A program made the translations under genes and the position numbers. Below the pieces are notes generated by a model. It did not search any database and was not told where the DNA came from. It saw only the letters and a program-made list of their open reading frames with translations. Shown here in pieces: positions 18,411 through 25,877 of a DNA stretch of 64,000 nucleotides. Position 1 is the first letter of the stretch; the number at the start of each line of letters is the position of its first letter. The stretch comes from Bradyrhizobium sp. 170 (lineage in GTDB: Bacteria; Pseudomonadota; Alphaproteobacteria; Rhizobiales; Xanthobacteraceae), in contig NZ_CP064703.1 of assembly GCF_023101085.1 (NCBI RefSeq), positions 372,001-436,000 on the forward strand, read 5' to 3'.

Positions 18411-20528
18411 CTAAAGCGGCGGGCGCACCCGCATGACCGGCCGTGGGGAAGGCTCGTAGGGCTGCCCGACTGTCGGCGTGTTCAACGCGCGCTCAGCCTG
18501 CGTCAGTGCGTCTAGCGCTCGTTCCAATGCGGCCGCCTGGGCCGCAAGCAGTTGCGAGTCGTTGTCCTTCCACACAGGTTCGTCATTTTCGGATTCATCG
18601 TTCTTCGGCACAGATTCATCGTTGCCCTTCTTCAGCACCGGCTCGTCGATTGCCTGGCGGATCAGGTCGCGGATCGGCTTTCCATGTTGGCCCTGCAACG
18701 CCGCCCAGGTCAGCCCGGCGAGGCTCCGCGAAAGACTGTCCCGCAGCACATTGAGCCGCACCCAGCGATGCTCGTTCCAGCCGTCGGCCAATTCGCCGGA
18801 AGGCCGCGGCACCGGGAGGGCATACCGCTTGAGCAGCTTTAGCGCCGCCTGGCGTCCCAGATCGGCCAAGTCCCTGATCTCATCTTCCTTCATCCGGATA
18901 TTCAGGCCACCGACCCCACTAGGCAGCCCTATCCGCACGACGCGTTCGCGTACCCCGGGCAGTCGAGCCAACGTCGCGTCGCTCCAGTTAATCGTCGTCG
19001 ACGCAAGTGCGCTGAAGAAGCCGGACAGCCTTTCGACAGGCTCAGGCTCAGTCTCGAACTCGTTCCATTGGTCTTCGCCTTGCTCGAGATGGCTTTCCGG
19101 CAGCCACACCTGCGCTTGCTTCGGCGAGGAAGTGAGGCCTTCCACCGCGCTCGCCTTGCTTGGGGGAATTTCGTGCAGCGAGACGCCGAATGTGGGCCAG
19201 GAGGGAATCGGGCTGTCGAAGAGATGGATCGGAAAGTTCGAACAGATACCCCCGTCGCAGAATAGACAGCGCCTGAACACATGCTTTTTCTTGTCCCGCT
19301 CGTCGAGGATCCAGAGCGGTACCGCGCGGAACAGGATCGGAAAGCTGACGCTCATGCGCGCGGCCACCAGGATCGGCAGGTGCTTTGTCGGCAGCCGGTA
19401 CATCGGCTCCTCCCCACTCCCCACGACCGGCGATTCACTGATGACAAGCGACCAAAACAGACGGATCGCACGCGAACGGAGTCCCCTGTCCCGGGCCACT
19501 CGCGCCAACGTTGGCGCCGGCTTGGCGTCCCCCTGATACTCATTCGATTGGCCTGTGACCGGGTCGAACTCCATGGCCCTGACCACATCGGGGGGAAACA
19601 GCCGATTCATTTCACTCGAACGAAAGAAGAGCGGAAGGTCGTCCGCTTCGCCTTCATTCTGCGGAAAGACGTATGGTCGCCCGTGGGTCACATTGGCGGT
19701 GAACATCTGCAGATTGATCGAGGTGGTCCCCGCTGGGCTGGGATCCTTCAGAGTCTCCCGCGGCGAGCCCGGCGCCGCAGCGAGGTCGGCGAAGGTCAAC
19801 GGCCGATCGTTTGCCTTGCGCCCGGCAATCTCCTGGATGAGGCTATGCAGCCAATCCGTGAATGGCAGGACCGGCGCGTCCCCCGAGAGAGTTCCGCTGC
19901 ACAGGCCGTAGTCGTGCCGCACGATGCGTCCGACGTCGCGTGCGAACAGCACAAACGACGCAAAAGCGATCCCGGCGAACAAGAACGTCGTCGCACCGAT
20001 CCCGATCAGCAAGGCTATCGAACTGCCGATGTGCCCCTGTCTGGCGCACATGAACACGATGAAGCAGACGATCAGAAACACGGCCGCGATGGCGAGTATG
20101 ATCTTCGACCTCACATAAGCGCTCAGCAGCCCGCCCACCAACGCCCCTGGTTTCCCGGATGGCGCGGCGAAGCCGGGCAACAACGCATCGAACAAACGCC
20201 TGTTCTCTTCCTCGGGCTGAAACAGCCACTCGAGACGAGTCTTGCTCTCGTCTACTTTTTCGGCGACATCTGCGGCACGCTCCAGCATGATCCGGAAGCC
20301 GTCGGACGAACCGTGCCGACGCCGGTACTCGGCCGCGGCGGCCAGCGCTGCGGCGCCGGCACCGGACGACGCTCCGCCGATGCTGTTGAAACGATACACC
20401 ATCGCGAGCGCGAATACGGCTGCAGGGTAGGCAATCGAACTGGTGACGCCGCCGGTGAGGATCAGATCGCAGTAGCGATCGCTCGGCGCCCGATCTTCGA
20501 AGGCAGGCAGTGGTTCCCTAGTGGACAT
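18411..20528 (-). CDS. Patatin-like phospholipase, membrane associated
   Basis: A 705-residue protein. I start it at ATG 20528 (preceded by GAGGAAG) because patatin homology begins at residue 19; the frame stays open further upstream, but that part is not protein-like. The catalytic features are the oxyanion-type loop LTGGVTSS (24-31), the nucleophile elbow GGASSG with S54, and the DGG motif (D424) completing the Ser-Asp dyad. Two transmembrane helices (about 142-160 and 168-195) interrupt the domain, and the C-terminal 150 residues are charged and rich in Asn/Asp/Glu. Patatins release fatty acids from phospholipids or other lipids. Its position 38 bases before the peroxidase-P450 gene suggests it supplies that enzyme with free fatty acid. 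Confidence 0.85.
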   Translation of the reverse strand: MSTREPLPAFEDRAPSDRYCDLILTGGVTSSIAYPAAVFALAMVYRFNSIGGASSGAGAAALAAAAEYRRRHGSSDGFRIMLERAADVAEKVDESKTRLEWLFQPEEENRRLFDALLPGFAAPSGKPGALVGGLLSAYVRSKIILAIAAVFLIVCFIVFMCARQGHIGSSIALLIGIGATTFLFAGIAFASFVLFARDVGRIVRHDYGLCSGTLSGDAPVLPFTDWLHSLIQEIAGRKANDRPLTFADLAAAPGSPRETLKDPSPAGTTSINLQMFTANVTHGRPYVFPQNEGEADDLPLFFRSSEMNRLFPPDVVRAMEFDPVTGQSNEYQGDAKPAPTLARVARDRGLRSRAIRLFWSLVISESPVVGSGEEPMYRLPTKHLPILVAARMSVSFPILFRAVPLWILDERDKKKHVFRRCLFCDGGICSNFPIHLFDSPIPSWPTFGVSLHEIPPSKASAVEGLTSSPKQAQVWLPESHLEQGEDQWNEFETEPEPVERLSGFFSALASTTINWSDATLARLPGVRERVVRIGLPSGVGGLNIRMKEDEIRDLADLGRQAALKLLKRYALPVPRPSGELADGWNEHRWVRLNVLRDSLSRSLAGLTWAALQGQHGKPIRDLIRQAIDEPVLKKGNDESVPKNDESENDEPVWKDNDSQLLAAQAAALERALDALTQAERALNTPTVGQPYEPSPRPVMRVRPPL

Positions 20529-20919
20529 TCGAACTTCCTCACTCGAGCCACGGGCACTATCACTGTTACAAAATAGAACTGCCGTAAGGGCGCTTGTGAA
20601 CTGGTTCACATTCGGCGACTTTTTTTTGGGCTGCTTGAAATCAATCTGCGCGAAGCTTGAACTTTGCCAGCTTCGCACGGGATCATTTGTTCGGACGTGA
20701 AATCGGCGTGGTGTCAAGACTGGCGGCGCAGCCATACTCCAACGCGATCTCAAACTCGATGTCATCGGCCCAAATTGTCAAACTTCGACGCCGCAAAGGG
20801 CCTCATCCTCGCGGCGGTTCAGCCATACGGGTCAAGATAAAGACAGCGGCAGAGGAAAGGAGTTAAGAATCCATCCTCAAAGGCAATCCGCAGTCAATCT
20901 GAAAGGTAGGAGTGCCAAA

Positions 20920-21087
20920 ATGGGTAAGTTGTCAAAGGACGACAGCGACCGGATCGCGGCAGCTTGCGACGTTGCGGTTCGGATCGCCAAGGGCGAGGGC
21001 CGGAAGCTGGTTCTGCCGGTGCTTAGTGGAGACACCAGCCTCGTTGCAACAGAGTTAGGCGTTCGAATTTCGCTGCCGGCAGAATGA
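20920..21087 (+). CDS. Small hypothetical protein (55 aa)
   Basis: ATG 20920 follows AGGAG at a spacing of 8, and the frame ends at TGA 21085-21087. The 55-residue product starts MGKLSKDDSDRIAAACDVAV and is a compact, mixed-charge small protein. No family is recognised. It is divergent from the patatin gene and opens the accessory island that runs to about 25.6 kb. The following stretch to 21387 has no gene. Confidence 0.55.
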   Translation: MGKLSKDDSDRIAAACDVAVRIAKGEGRKLVLPVLSGDTSLVATELGVRISLPAE

Positions 21088-21348
21088 GGGCTCGCCAGCG
21101 GTAATAGCGCTTTCGGAATGAACCGGAGGGCAGACGAGACTAGACCCGGCTCGGGTGTAAGGGACGCGGAGAGCTCAACCTGCGCAGGGTTGAGCTCCAA
21201 CTCTTCAGCTGCGGGGATGAATAAAGGATCGCTGGAGCAGGGCGTGCGAGGGGGAGTGCTGGGGAGCTTGTGCTCGTCCAATTATGAACGGCGTTACGCC
21301 CATAACGGCTCGACTTCGGGCACAAGACTGGGGCGAAACCCCATTTTC

Positions 21349-21447
21349 CGGCCGTAGCTCAAGCGGTAGGTTTTGGTCAAGGAAGGTTTAAAATGCTTGA
21401 TCTTTCAATAAGGATTGACTGACACTCTCTCCGCCAGCTTCCGCCTT
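21349..21447. repeat. Interspersed repeat, copy A
   Basis: The segment matches 28119-28216. Shared blocks in order are GCTCAA, GGTTTTGGTC, AAAATGCTT, CTTTCAAT, TTGACTGACACTCTC and CGCCAGCT. It has no coding potential of its own. The 5' edge happens to resemble a tRNA D-arm, but no tRNA can be folded. It is probably a Bradyrhizobium-type intergenic element. Confidence 0.6.
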
Positions 21448-21606
21448 GTCCAAAAACATGAAGTAGTGCCGCAGCAAATGCTCCCGGTGCTCCGGGATGC
21501 AGACGAAATGCTGCAGCCGCCATCCCAGCAGCGGGTTCATCAATTCTTCCATCTCGGTCGGGCCGCCCCGGACGTTACTGTCGAACCACTCCTTGAAAAA
21601 CCCCAT
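21388..21606 (-). CDS. Hypothetical protein, possibly truncated
   Basis: A 72-residue frame with protein-like sequence from residue 3 to 57 (FFKEWFDSNVRGG, then NPLLGWRLQHF and HREHLLRHYFMFLDKAE). The last 15 residues are encoded by the interspersed repeat 21349-21447, so the true C-terminus has probably been replaced. There is no clear ribosome binding site. Function is unknown. Confidence 0.35.
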   Translation of the reverse strand: MGFFKEWFDSNVRGGPTEMEELMNPLLGWRLQHFVCIPEHREHLLRHYFMFLDKAEAGGESVSQSLLKDQAF

Positions 21607-21671
21607 CGCTATGCACCGACGTCGACAATCAGGGAATTATGCTTGCGATTGCCGGCCGGGACGAGCGTAAC

Positions 21672-21797
21672 TCAGTCCTTAGCGAGACCCTCGAAGCTGC
21701 CGTGGTGCAGGCACCCATCCGAGGTGATGTCCCGACACTCCACCTTGGCGATCAAACGCGGCTCAACGGCGCGGATGTGCTTCTTCAGCTCCAGCTT
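21672..21797 (-). pseudogene. C-terminal remnant of an ATP-dependent DNA ligase
   Basis: The last 40 residues of the frame read KKHIRAVEPRLIAKVE and then ITSDGCLHHGSFEGLAKD before a stop. This is the pattern of the extreme C-terminus of LigD-type ATP-dependent DNA ligases (a V-P-x-L-V-x-E-V-x-F stretch, then D-G-x-L-R-H-P-S-F-x-G-L-R-x-D). Everything upstream of it is non-homologous, so only the last part of the OB-fold survives. It marks a rearrangement breakpoint at the left side of the accessory island. Confidence 0.6.
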
Positions 21798-22005
21798 TGT
21801 CTTGGCGGCGGCAACTCGTCGAGGCGCCGGAACGGCACCCTCGGGACTTCTTACGCCTACGTAACGCCATAGAACTACAGGACTCAACCCACTGAATCCA
21901 AGTTGTTTTCCGAGGGATATTTCGTTTTTCGAACCTGGAACTCTGGACTCCCGGAACCGCAATCGTCACCATTCCTGCGCGATTCGCTCAACTGCAGGTA
22001 TCCGC

Positions 22006-22287
22006 ATGACCGACGAGGACTCGGAATACGCGACATGGCTGCCGGTGATCGGCAGGGCCCTCGCTAGGCTGGCGCTGGAGCGTGCCACCGACCGGGATCC
22101 CGACAAATATCGGGAAGTGCTCGACAAGGTGAAGTTCCTAGAGGGGCTGGGCCTGCCGCAGGCCGATGCCGCCGAGGCGGCCGGTTCGACCGCCGAGTCC
22201 GTGCGCGTGGCGCGGTATAACAAGTCGAAGGCGAAAAAGATTGGCAAAAAAGGCAGTAAGAAAAAGGCAGCCCGAAGCCGCCGCTGA
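22006..22287 (+). CDS. Small HTH-like protein, copy 1
   Basis: A 93-residue protein. The middle (about residues 40-72, KFLEGLGLPQADAAEAAGST then ESVRVARYNK) reads as a helix-turn-helix of the sigma-region-4 type. The C-terminus is a lysine/arginine tail (KKIGKKGSKKKAARSRR). It overlaps the next gene by 47 bases in another frame. The next gene has the same design, so the two look like diverged tandem copies. Together with the TIR and Rap1a-like genes they form one tight plus-strand operon. They might regulate the operon or bind DNA as sensors. Confidence 0.55.
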   Translation: MTDEDSEYATWLPVIGRALARLALERATDRDPDKYREVLDKVKFLEGLGLPQADAAEAAGSTAESVRVARYNKSKAKKIGKKGSKKKAARSRR

Positions 22288-22519
22288 CGAGGGCGAGCGG
22301 CAGCAGGGTACGCTAGCGCTCGACAGGATCGCGGCGCTGTTGGGACTCTACGTCGTCAAGGACATGGAGGCCGACGAGGCGGCCGTGAAGCTCGGCAACG
22401 TCGGCTTTTCCGACAAGGAGATCGCCGCGCTGATCGGAGTGACCGCCGGCTACGTCAGGCTCGCGCGCTTCCGGGCGAAGAAGAAGGGTGGCCGCAAGCC
22501 GCGCAAGAAGGCCGCCTGA
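22241..22519 (+). CDS. Small HTH-like protein, copy 2
   Basis: I start this frame at TTG 22241, since the upstream part overlaps copy 1 and is not protein-like. The 92 residues contain DRIAALLGLYVVKDMEADEA and a helix-turn-helix-like FSDKEIAALIGVTAGYVRLA, ending in a basic tail (RAKKKGGRKPRKKAA). The last motif parallels STAESVRVARYNK of copy 1. The stop codon is followed after one base by the GTG of the TIR gene. A start at an upstream codon cannot be excluded. Confidence 0.55.
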   Translation: MAKKAVRKRQPEAAADEGERQQGTLALDRIAALLGLYVVKDMEADEAAVKLGNVGFSDKEIAALIGVTAGYVRLARFRAKKKGGRKPRKKAA

Positions 22520-22520
22520 C

Positions 22521-23384
22521 GTGGCCAAGATCAATCAGGACCTGATCGAGCGGATCGCGCGCGACATGGACATCACGGCGCGCGCCGTCTATCCGCACAT
22601 CACCAAGGTCGCCAACGAGATGATGCTCGACCGGCATCTGGCGGCCCTGGTGCTGGCGGGCCGCCGCGACATTAACATCCACAAGTATTCCACCTCCGAC
22701 GAGCGGGCCGAGGTGCGCGGCATCATCGGAGGCGGCGGCCGGCGCCGGGATCCGGATGACGTCGAGAGCGAGACCGTCGAGCGCGCGCCGGCACGCCGTC
22801 CGGCGAAGAAGGCTAAGGCTGCGAAGAAGAAGGCCAAGGACAACACCATCTTCGTCGTCCACGGCCGCGACGAGGCGCTGCGGAAGAGCATGTTCGACTT
22901 TCTCCGCGCGCTCAATCTGAACCCGAAGGAATGGGACCACGTGCTACGCGAGGCCCGCGGCAACAATCCTTTCATCGGAAACGCCCTCGACGAGGTCATG
23001 GAGAAGGCCCAGGCGGTGGTCGTCATGTTCACGCCCGACGACTTGGTGACGCTGAAGGAGCAGTTCCGCGGCGCTGACGAGCGCAACACGGAGGGCAAGC
23101 CCCAGGGACAAGCACGGCCCAACGTGCTGTTCGAGGCCGGCCTGGCGATGGGACGGCACGCCGAGAAGACGGTGCTGGTGCAGATCGGCAAGGTGAAGGC
23201 GTTCTCCGACGTTGCAGGGCGCCACATCGTCAAGCTCTCCGAGACGACCGAGAGCCGCAACGACCTCGCCAACCGGCTCGAGAAGATCGGCTGCAAGGTC
23301 GACAAGGTCGGCCGCGACTGGATGAAGGCGGGATACTTCGTGCCGACCGAGCCGAAGCCGGCGAAGAAGAAGGCCAAGCGATGA
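22521..23384 (+). CDS. CAP12-like TIR-domain nucleotide-binding protein
   Basis: GTG 22521 lies one base after the previous stop and follows AGAAGG. The product has 287 residues. Residues 1-75 are an uncharacterised helical domain, and 76-107 a lysine/alanine-rich linker. Residues 108-270 match the TIR-like family found in Pycsar and CBASS effectors: TIFVVHGRDEA (109-119), VVVMFTPDD (167-174), and NVLFEAGLAMGR with E205 as the predicted catalytic glutamate for NAD+ cleavage. In known systems such domains degrade NAD+ after a cyclic nucleotide signal. No cyclase is adjacent here, although class III cyclases lie at 1.7 and 11.5-14.5 kb. The stop codon overlaps the next start (ATGA), implying coupling. 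Confidence 0.8.
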   Translation: MAKINQDLIERIARDMDITARAVYPHITKVANEMMLDRHLAALVLAGRRDINIHKYSTSDERAEVRGIIGGGGRRRDPDDVESETVERAPARRPAKKAKAAKKKAKDNTIFVVHGRDEALRKSMFDFLRALNLNPKEWDHVLREARGNNPFIGNALDEVMEKAQAVVVMFTPDDLVTLKEQFRGADERNTEGKPQGQARPNVLFEAGLAMGRHAEKTVLVQIGKVKAFSDVAGRHIVKLSETTESRNDLANRLEKIGCKVDKVGRDWMKAGYFVPTEPKPAKKKAKR

Positions 23385-23785
23385 GGGCGCTCGCCGCGGC
23401 CTGCGTCCTGATCGCATCGGCCGCGCACGCCGCCGAGGTCCCGCCGACGGCGTTCTATTCCGGCAACGACGTTTACGACTGGTGCCGCAACGACCGGCGG
23501 GCCGCCTTCAGCTACGTTGCGGGCCTCTACGACTCCGCGGCTCACGCGGCGGCCGTGATCGATTCCGGACGGCACTTCGGCAAGGACATGCCGAACAACG
23601 ACATTGAGGTGGACTTCGCGATGGACCGCGTCGTCGGCTACTGCAAGCCTGATCGAGTCACTCTCGAGCAGGTGACCGACGTGTTCTGCGGGTATCTCAA
23701 GGATAACCCGGCGAAGCGCGACGGGCTGCCCGCGATCATGTTTCCCGACGCCCTGAAGAAGGCGTGGCCCTGTCCCAAGAAATGA
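23381..23785 (+). CDS. Secreted Rap1a/Tai-like protein
   Basis: A 134-residue protein with a short signal peptide (MRALAAACVLIASAAHAAE, cleaved near residue 17) and a mature domain with conserved cysteines and the pattern YDWCRNDR, FSYVAGLYDSA, VVGYCKPD, VFCGYLKDNP. This is the Rap1a/Tai fold, known as an immunity protein against type VI amidase effectors but also common as a free-standing periplasmic protein. It overlaps the TIR gene by four bases (ATGA), an unusual pairing of a cytosolic TIR effector with an exported partner. A strong hairpin follows its stop. Confidence 0.7.
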   Translation: MRALAAACVLIASAAHAAEVPPTAFYSGNDVYDWCRNDRRAAFSYVAGLYDSAAHAAAVIDSGRHFGKDMPNNDIEVDFAMDRVVGYCKPDRVTLEQVTDVFCGYLKDNPAKRDGLPAIMFPDALKKAWPCPKK

Positions 23786-23787
23786 TT

Positions 23788-23818
23788 GAGCCCGCACACT
23801 GGCCTAGTGTGCGGGCTC
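23788..23818. terminator. Strong hairpin after the TIR operon
   Basis: A perfect 13-bp stem (GAGCCCGCACACT with AGTGTGCGGGCTC) around a 5-base loop begins three bases after the Rap1a-like stop codon. No T-run follows, so it could be a Rho-independent terminator of the weak-tail type or an mRNA-stabilising structure. Confidence 0.65.
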
Positions 23819-23852
23819 CCCTCGTTAGAGGGTGGTTGCGAGGAGATACAGG

Positions 23853-24023
23853 ATGGCCATGGCCACACCTGGATCTATCGAAATGCTCATCTTCACAAGC
23901 TTTCTCCTTTCTGGTTGGAGGGCTTGGACCAAGCGGTTTCGTGGTTTTCGGCACCGCGCGATGCCTATCATTCTTTGTGGCTTCCGGTCACAAGTCGTCC
24001 GGGACGATGCGTTGCCCGGCTAA
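23853..24023 (+). CDS. Possible small hydrophobic protein (56 aa)
   Basis: ATG 23853 is preceded by GAGGAGATACAGG, a strong ribosome binding site. The first half (MAMATPGSIEMLIFTSFLLS, then GWRAW) could be one membrane helix, and the second half is basic. It sits between the TIR operon hairpin and the HEPN pair. No family is recognised, and a toxin-like membrane peptide is only one possibility. Confidence 0.4.
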   Translation: MAMATPGSIEMLIFTSFLLSGWRAWTKRFRGFRHRAMPIILCGFRSQVVRDDALPG

Positions 24024-24182
24024 CGAGATAGGTCGGCTTTTGTCCTGGCCGCGGCACTCCGGGCTGTCACTCCCGGTCACACGTAGAAGTAGCCTAAATC
24101 CCGTCGATTTGCCATCATTTGGTTGTGAACGGTGGTGGCGGCTGGCGCCTCCGCGACAGTCCGCATTGATACGGCTACGAAA

Positions 24183-24785
24183 ATGGCGAAAATGAAAAAG
24201 GGACCCAAGCGGACACCTCCCAAGGCGCCTCCGACCAGCATCGCGATCCCGGGCATGACGTGGTCGTTCGACCTGCCGGACCGACTCAAGATCGCCATCG
24301 CCGACGCGGTGACGGTCTTCTCGCACATAGACTGCATGGTGATCGAGAGCGTGTGGGTGCTCGAGGAGGCTAACCTTAAGCGCAAGAAGCAGATCGCCAA
24401 GGAGCATGCCGCCGAGAACATTAAGTTCATCCGCGGCATCGTCGAGGAGCACATGAAGCTCGAGATCGGCCCGACCTGGGACGCGCTGACCGAACTGCGG
24501 CGGGAGAGGAATCTGATCGCACACGGCACGTGGAGCGTCCGCTTCGGCGGCGACACGCCGGGCGAGATCGCGCCGGATCCGGAGGGACTGCCCATGGTGC
24601 TCTGGCACGCGAAGATGCTCGAGAGCGACGACTTCGTGACAGCGGAGTCGTTCGATTACTGGCGGTTCGACAAATTCATGAAGCGCGCCCGTGTGCTGCT
24701 GAACACGTTCCAGCAGTTCAGGACGATGTGTGAGAAGGCGATCGCCGAAGAAAAGACGGCGCGAGCCGCAGCGAAGGCCGGCTGA
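24183..24785 (+). CDS. HEPN-like hypothetical protein
   Basis: I use ATG 24183 (200 residues); a GTG at 24132 would add 17 residues. The sequence is all-helical and contains RERNLIAHG with R109 and H114, the R-x4-H pattern of HEPN ribonuclease-type domains, in a stretch typical of these folds (TELRRERNLIAHG). HEPN proteins act as RNases in toxin-antitoxin and abortive infection systems. It is followed after five bases by a second, unrelated-looking HEPN-like gene, so they are probably one operon. Family assignment rests on the motif alone. Confidence 0.5.
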   Translation: MAKMKKGPKRTPPKAPPTSIAIPGMTWSFDLPDRLKIAIADAVTVFSHIDCMVIESVWVLEEANLKRKKQIAKEHAAENIKFIRGIVEEHMKLEIGPTWDALTELRRERNLIAHGTWSVRFGGDTPGEIAPDPEGLPMVLWHAKMLESDDFVTAESFDYWRFDKFMKRARVLLNTFQQFRTMCEKAIAEEKTARAAAKAG

Positions 24786-24790
24786 CGACG

Positions 24791-25594
24791 ATGGAAAACT
24801 TGCTCGTCAGATTTTGGGCGGCGATCCTGTCGGCCTTCCAGCGTCTGTTCGGCCGCAAGCCGCCCGCAGCGCCCAAGGTCCGCAAGACGGCGCCGTTCCT
24901 GGAAGAGCTCGACGTCTTCGACCGCGACCAGAACGGCGCGCAGCGCTACTTCTTCGGCTATCTGGCGATGCACCGGATCCCGGCCAGGAATCCGGAGGTG
25001 CTGCGGCGGATGAACGACGACTCGACGTTCTGGATCACGACGCGCAACGCGTTGCTGGCCTCGACGTTCGTCGCCCTCGGTCGCATCTTTGATCAAGATT
25101 CGAAGTCGGTGCACAACATCGACAAGTTGCTCGGCTCCGTGACGAACGAAATCGGATCTCTCAACCGTGCCGGCCTGGCGCAGCGGCGTGTCGCCGACGG
25201 CTCTATGACGGTGGCGAAAGCCGAGGAGTACGCCTCCGATCGGCACGACCTGACGGTCGAGGACATCCGCGCGATGCGGAAGGCCGTCGACAAGTGGCGC
25301 AAGGTCTACGCCGCGCGCTATCGCGACATCCGGCACAAGATATTCGCGCACCGCGGAGCGAACAGTCTCGAGGCCGAGGCGCTGATGGCGAAGACCAATG
25401 TCGACGAGATGAAGGAGTTGCTCGGCTTCCTGCACGCCCTCCATCAGTCGTTGCAGCAGTTGCACGCGAACGGACTCGCTCCGAGCCTGACGCCTGCAAC
25501 CTTCGAGGTGCCGCCGACGCCGGGCGGGTCGAAGGGCGCGGAGATCCTATATCGCGAGGCCGGCAACGTCCTCTATGGGCTGATCGATCCCTGA
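24791..25594 (+). CDS. AbiU2-like HEPN protein
   Basis: A 267-residue protein. Residues 80-125 (WITTRNALLASTFVALGRIF, then VHNIDKLL) and the motif YRDIRHKIFAHRG (R181, H187, an R-x5-H pattern) fit the AbiU2-type HEPN family of abortive infection proteins. The N-terminal 20 residues are hydrophobic and might anchor the protein in the membrane. The gene starts five bases after the preceding HEPN-like gene. Together with the TIR gene 1.4 kb upstream it suggests a phage-defence neighbourhood. Confidence 0.55.
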   Translation: MENLLVRFWAAILSAFQRLFGRKPPAAPKVRKTAPFLEELDVFDRDQNGAQRYFFGYLAMHRIPARNPEVLRRMNDDSTFWITTRNALLASTFVALGRIFDQDSKSVHNIDKLLGSVTNEIGSLNRAGLAQRRVADGSMTVAKAEEYASDRHDLTVEDIRAMRKAVDKWRKVYAARYRDIRHKIFAHRGANSLEAEALMAKTNVDEMKELLGFLHALHQSLQQLHANGLAPSLTPATFEVPPTPGGSKGAEILYREAGNVLYGLIDP

Positions 25595-25654
25595 CTAAAG
25601 GAAGTCACCATATCCAATTGCCGCGGACGTTATACCGGGTAGCACCGGTTGCGC

Positions 25655-25865
25655 CTACGCCCGCCTATTTCGCGAAACCGACGAATACCGTAGCTTCCTC
25701 AACAGACTTCCCCTCCGACAACACCGCTTCTGCCGGAAACGTGTCATCCCGCCAGCCTAGCGCGATGCTTTTAATGATGACCTGATCGCCGGTTATGCCC
25801 GCGTGCTCGCGCACTACGGGTGATTGCATGATGCCCTGGCTGTTGATTACCGAGTCCGCGAGGCG
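25655..25865 (-). pseudogene. Decayed copy of the nitroreductase 3' end
   Basis: The DNA at 25655-25865 aligns base for base with 27112-27325, the 3' end of the intact nitroreductase gene, at roughly 80-85 percent by eye. Long shared runs include TGCCCGCGTGCTCGCGCAC and GATTGCATGATGCCCTGG. In the matching frame it still reads fragments of the nitroreductase C-terminus. The two copies are in the same orientation and bracket the L,D-transpeptidase gene. Confidence 0.75.
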
Positions 25866-25877
25866 TCGCGCAAGTGT

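Noticed and set aside
21346..21370. tRNA-like start GGCCGTAGCTCAAGCGGTAG
   Set aside because: It resembles a D-arm, but no anticodon arm, T-arm or acceptor partner follows; the segment is part of the repeat shared with 28119-28216.
22589..23797. Minus-strand open frame of 402 codons across the TIR and Rap1a-like genes
   Set aside because: The plus strand carries conserved TIR and Rap1a motifs with coupled starts; the long opposite frame comes from high GC and codon bias.
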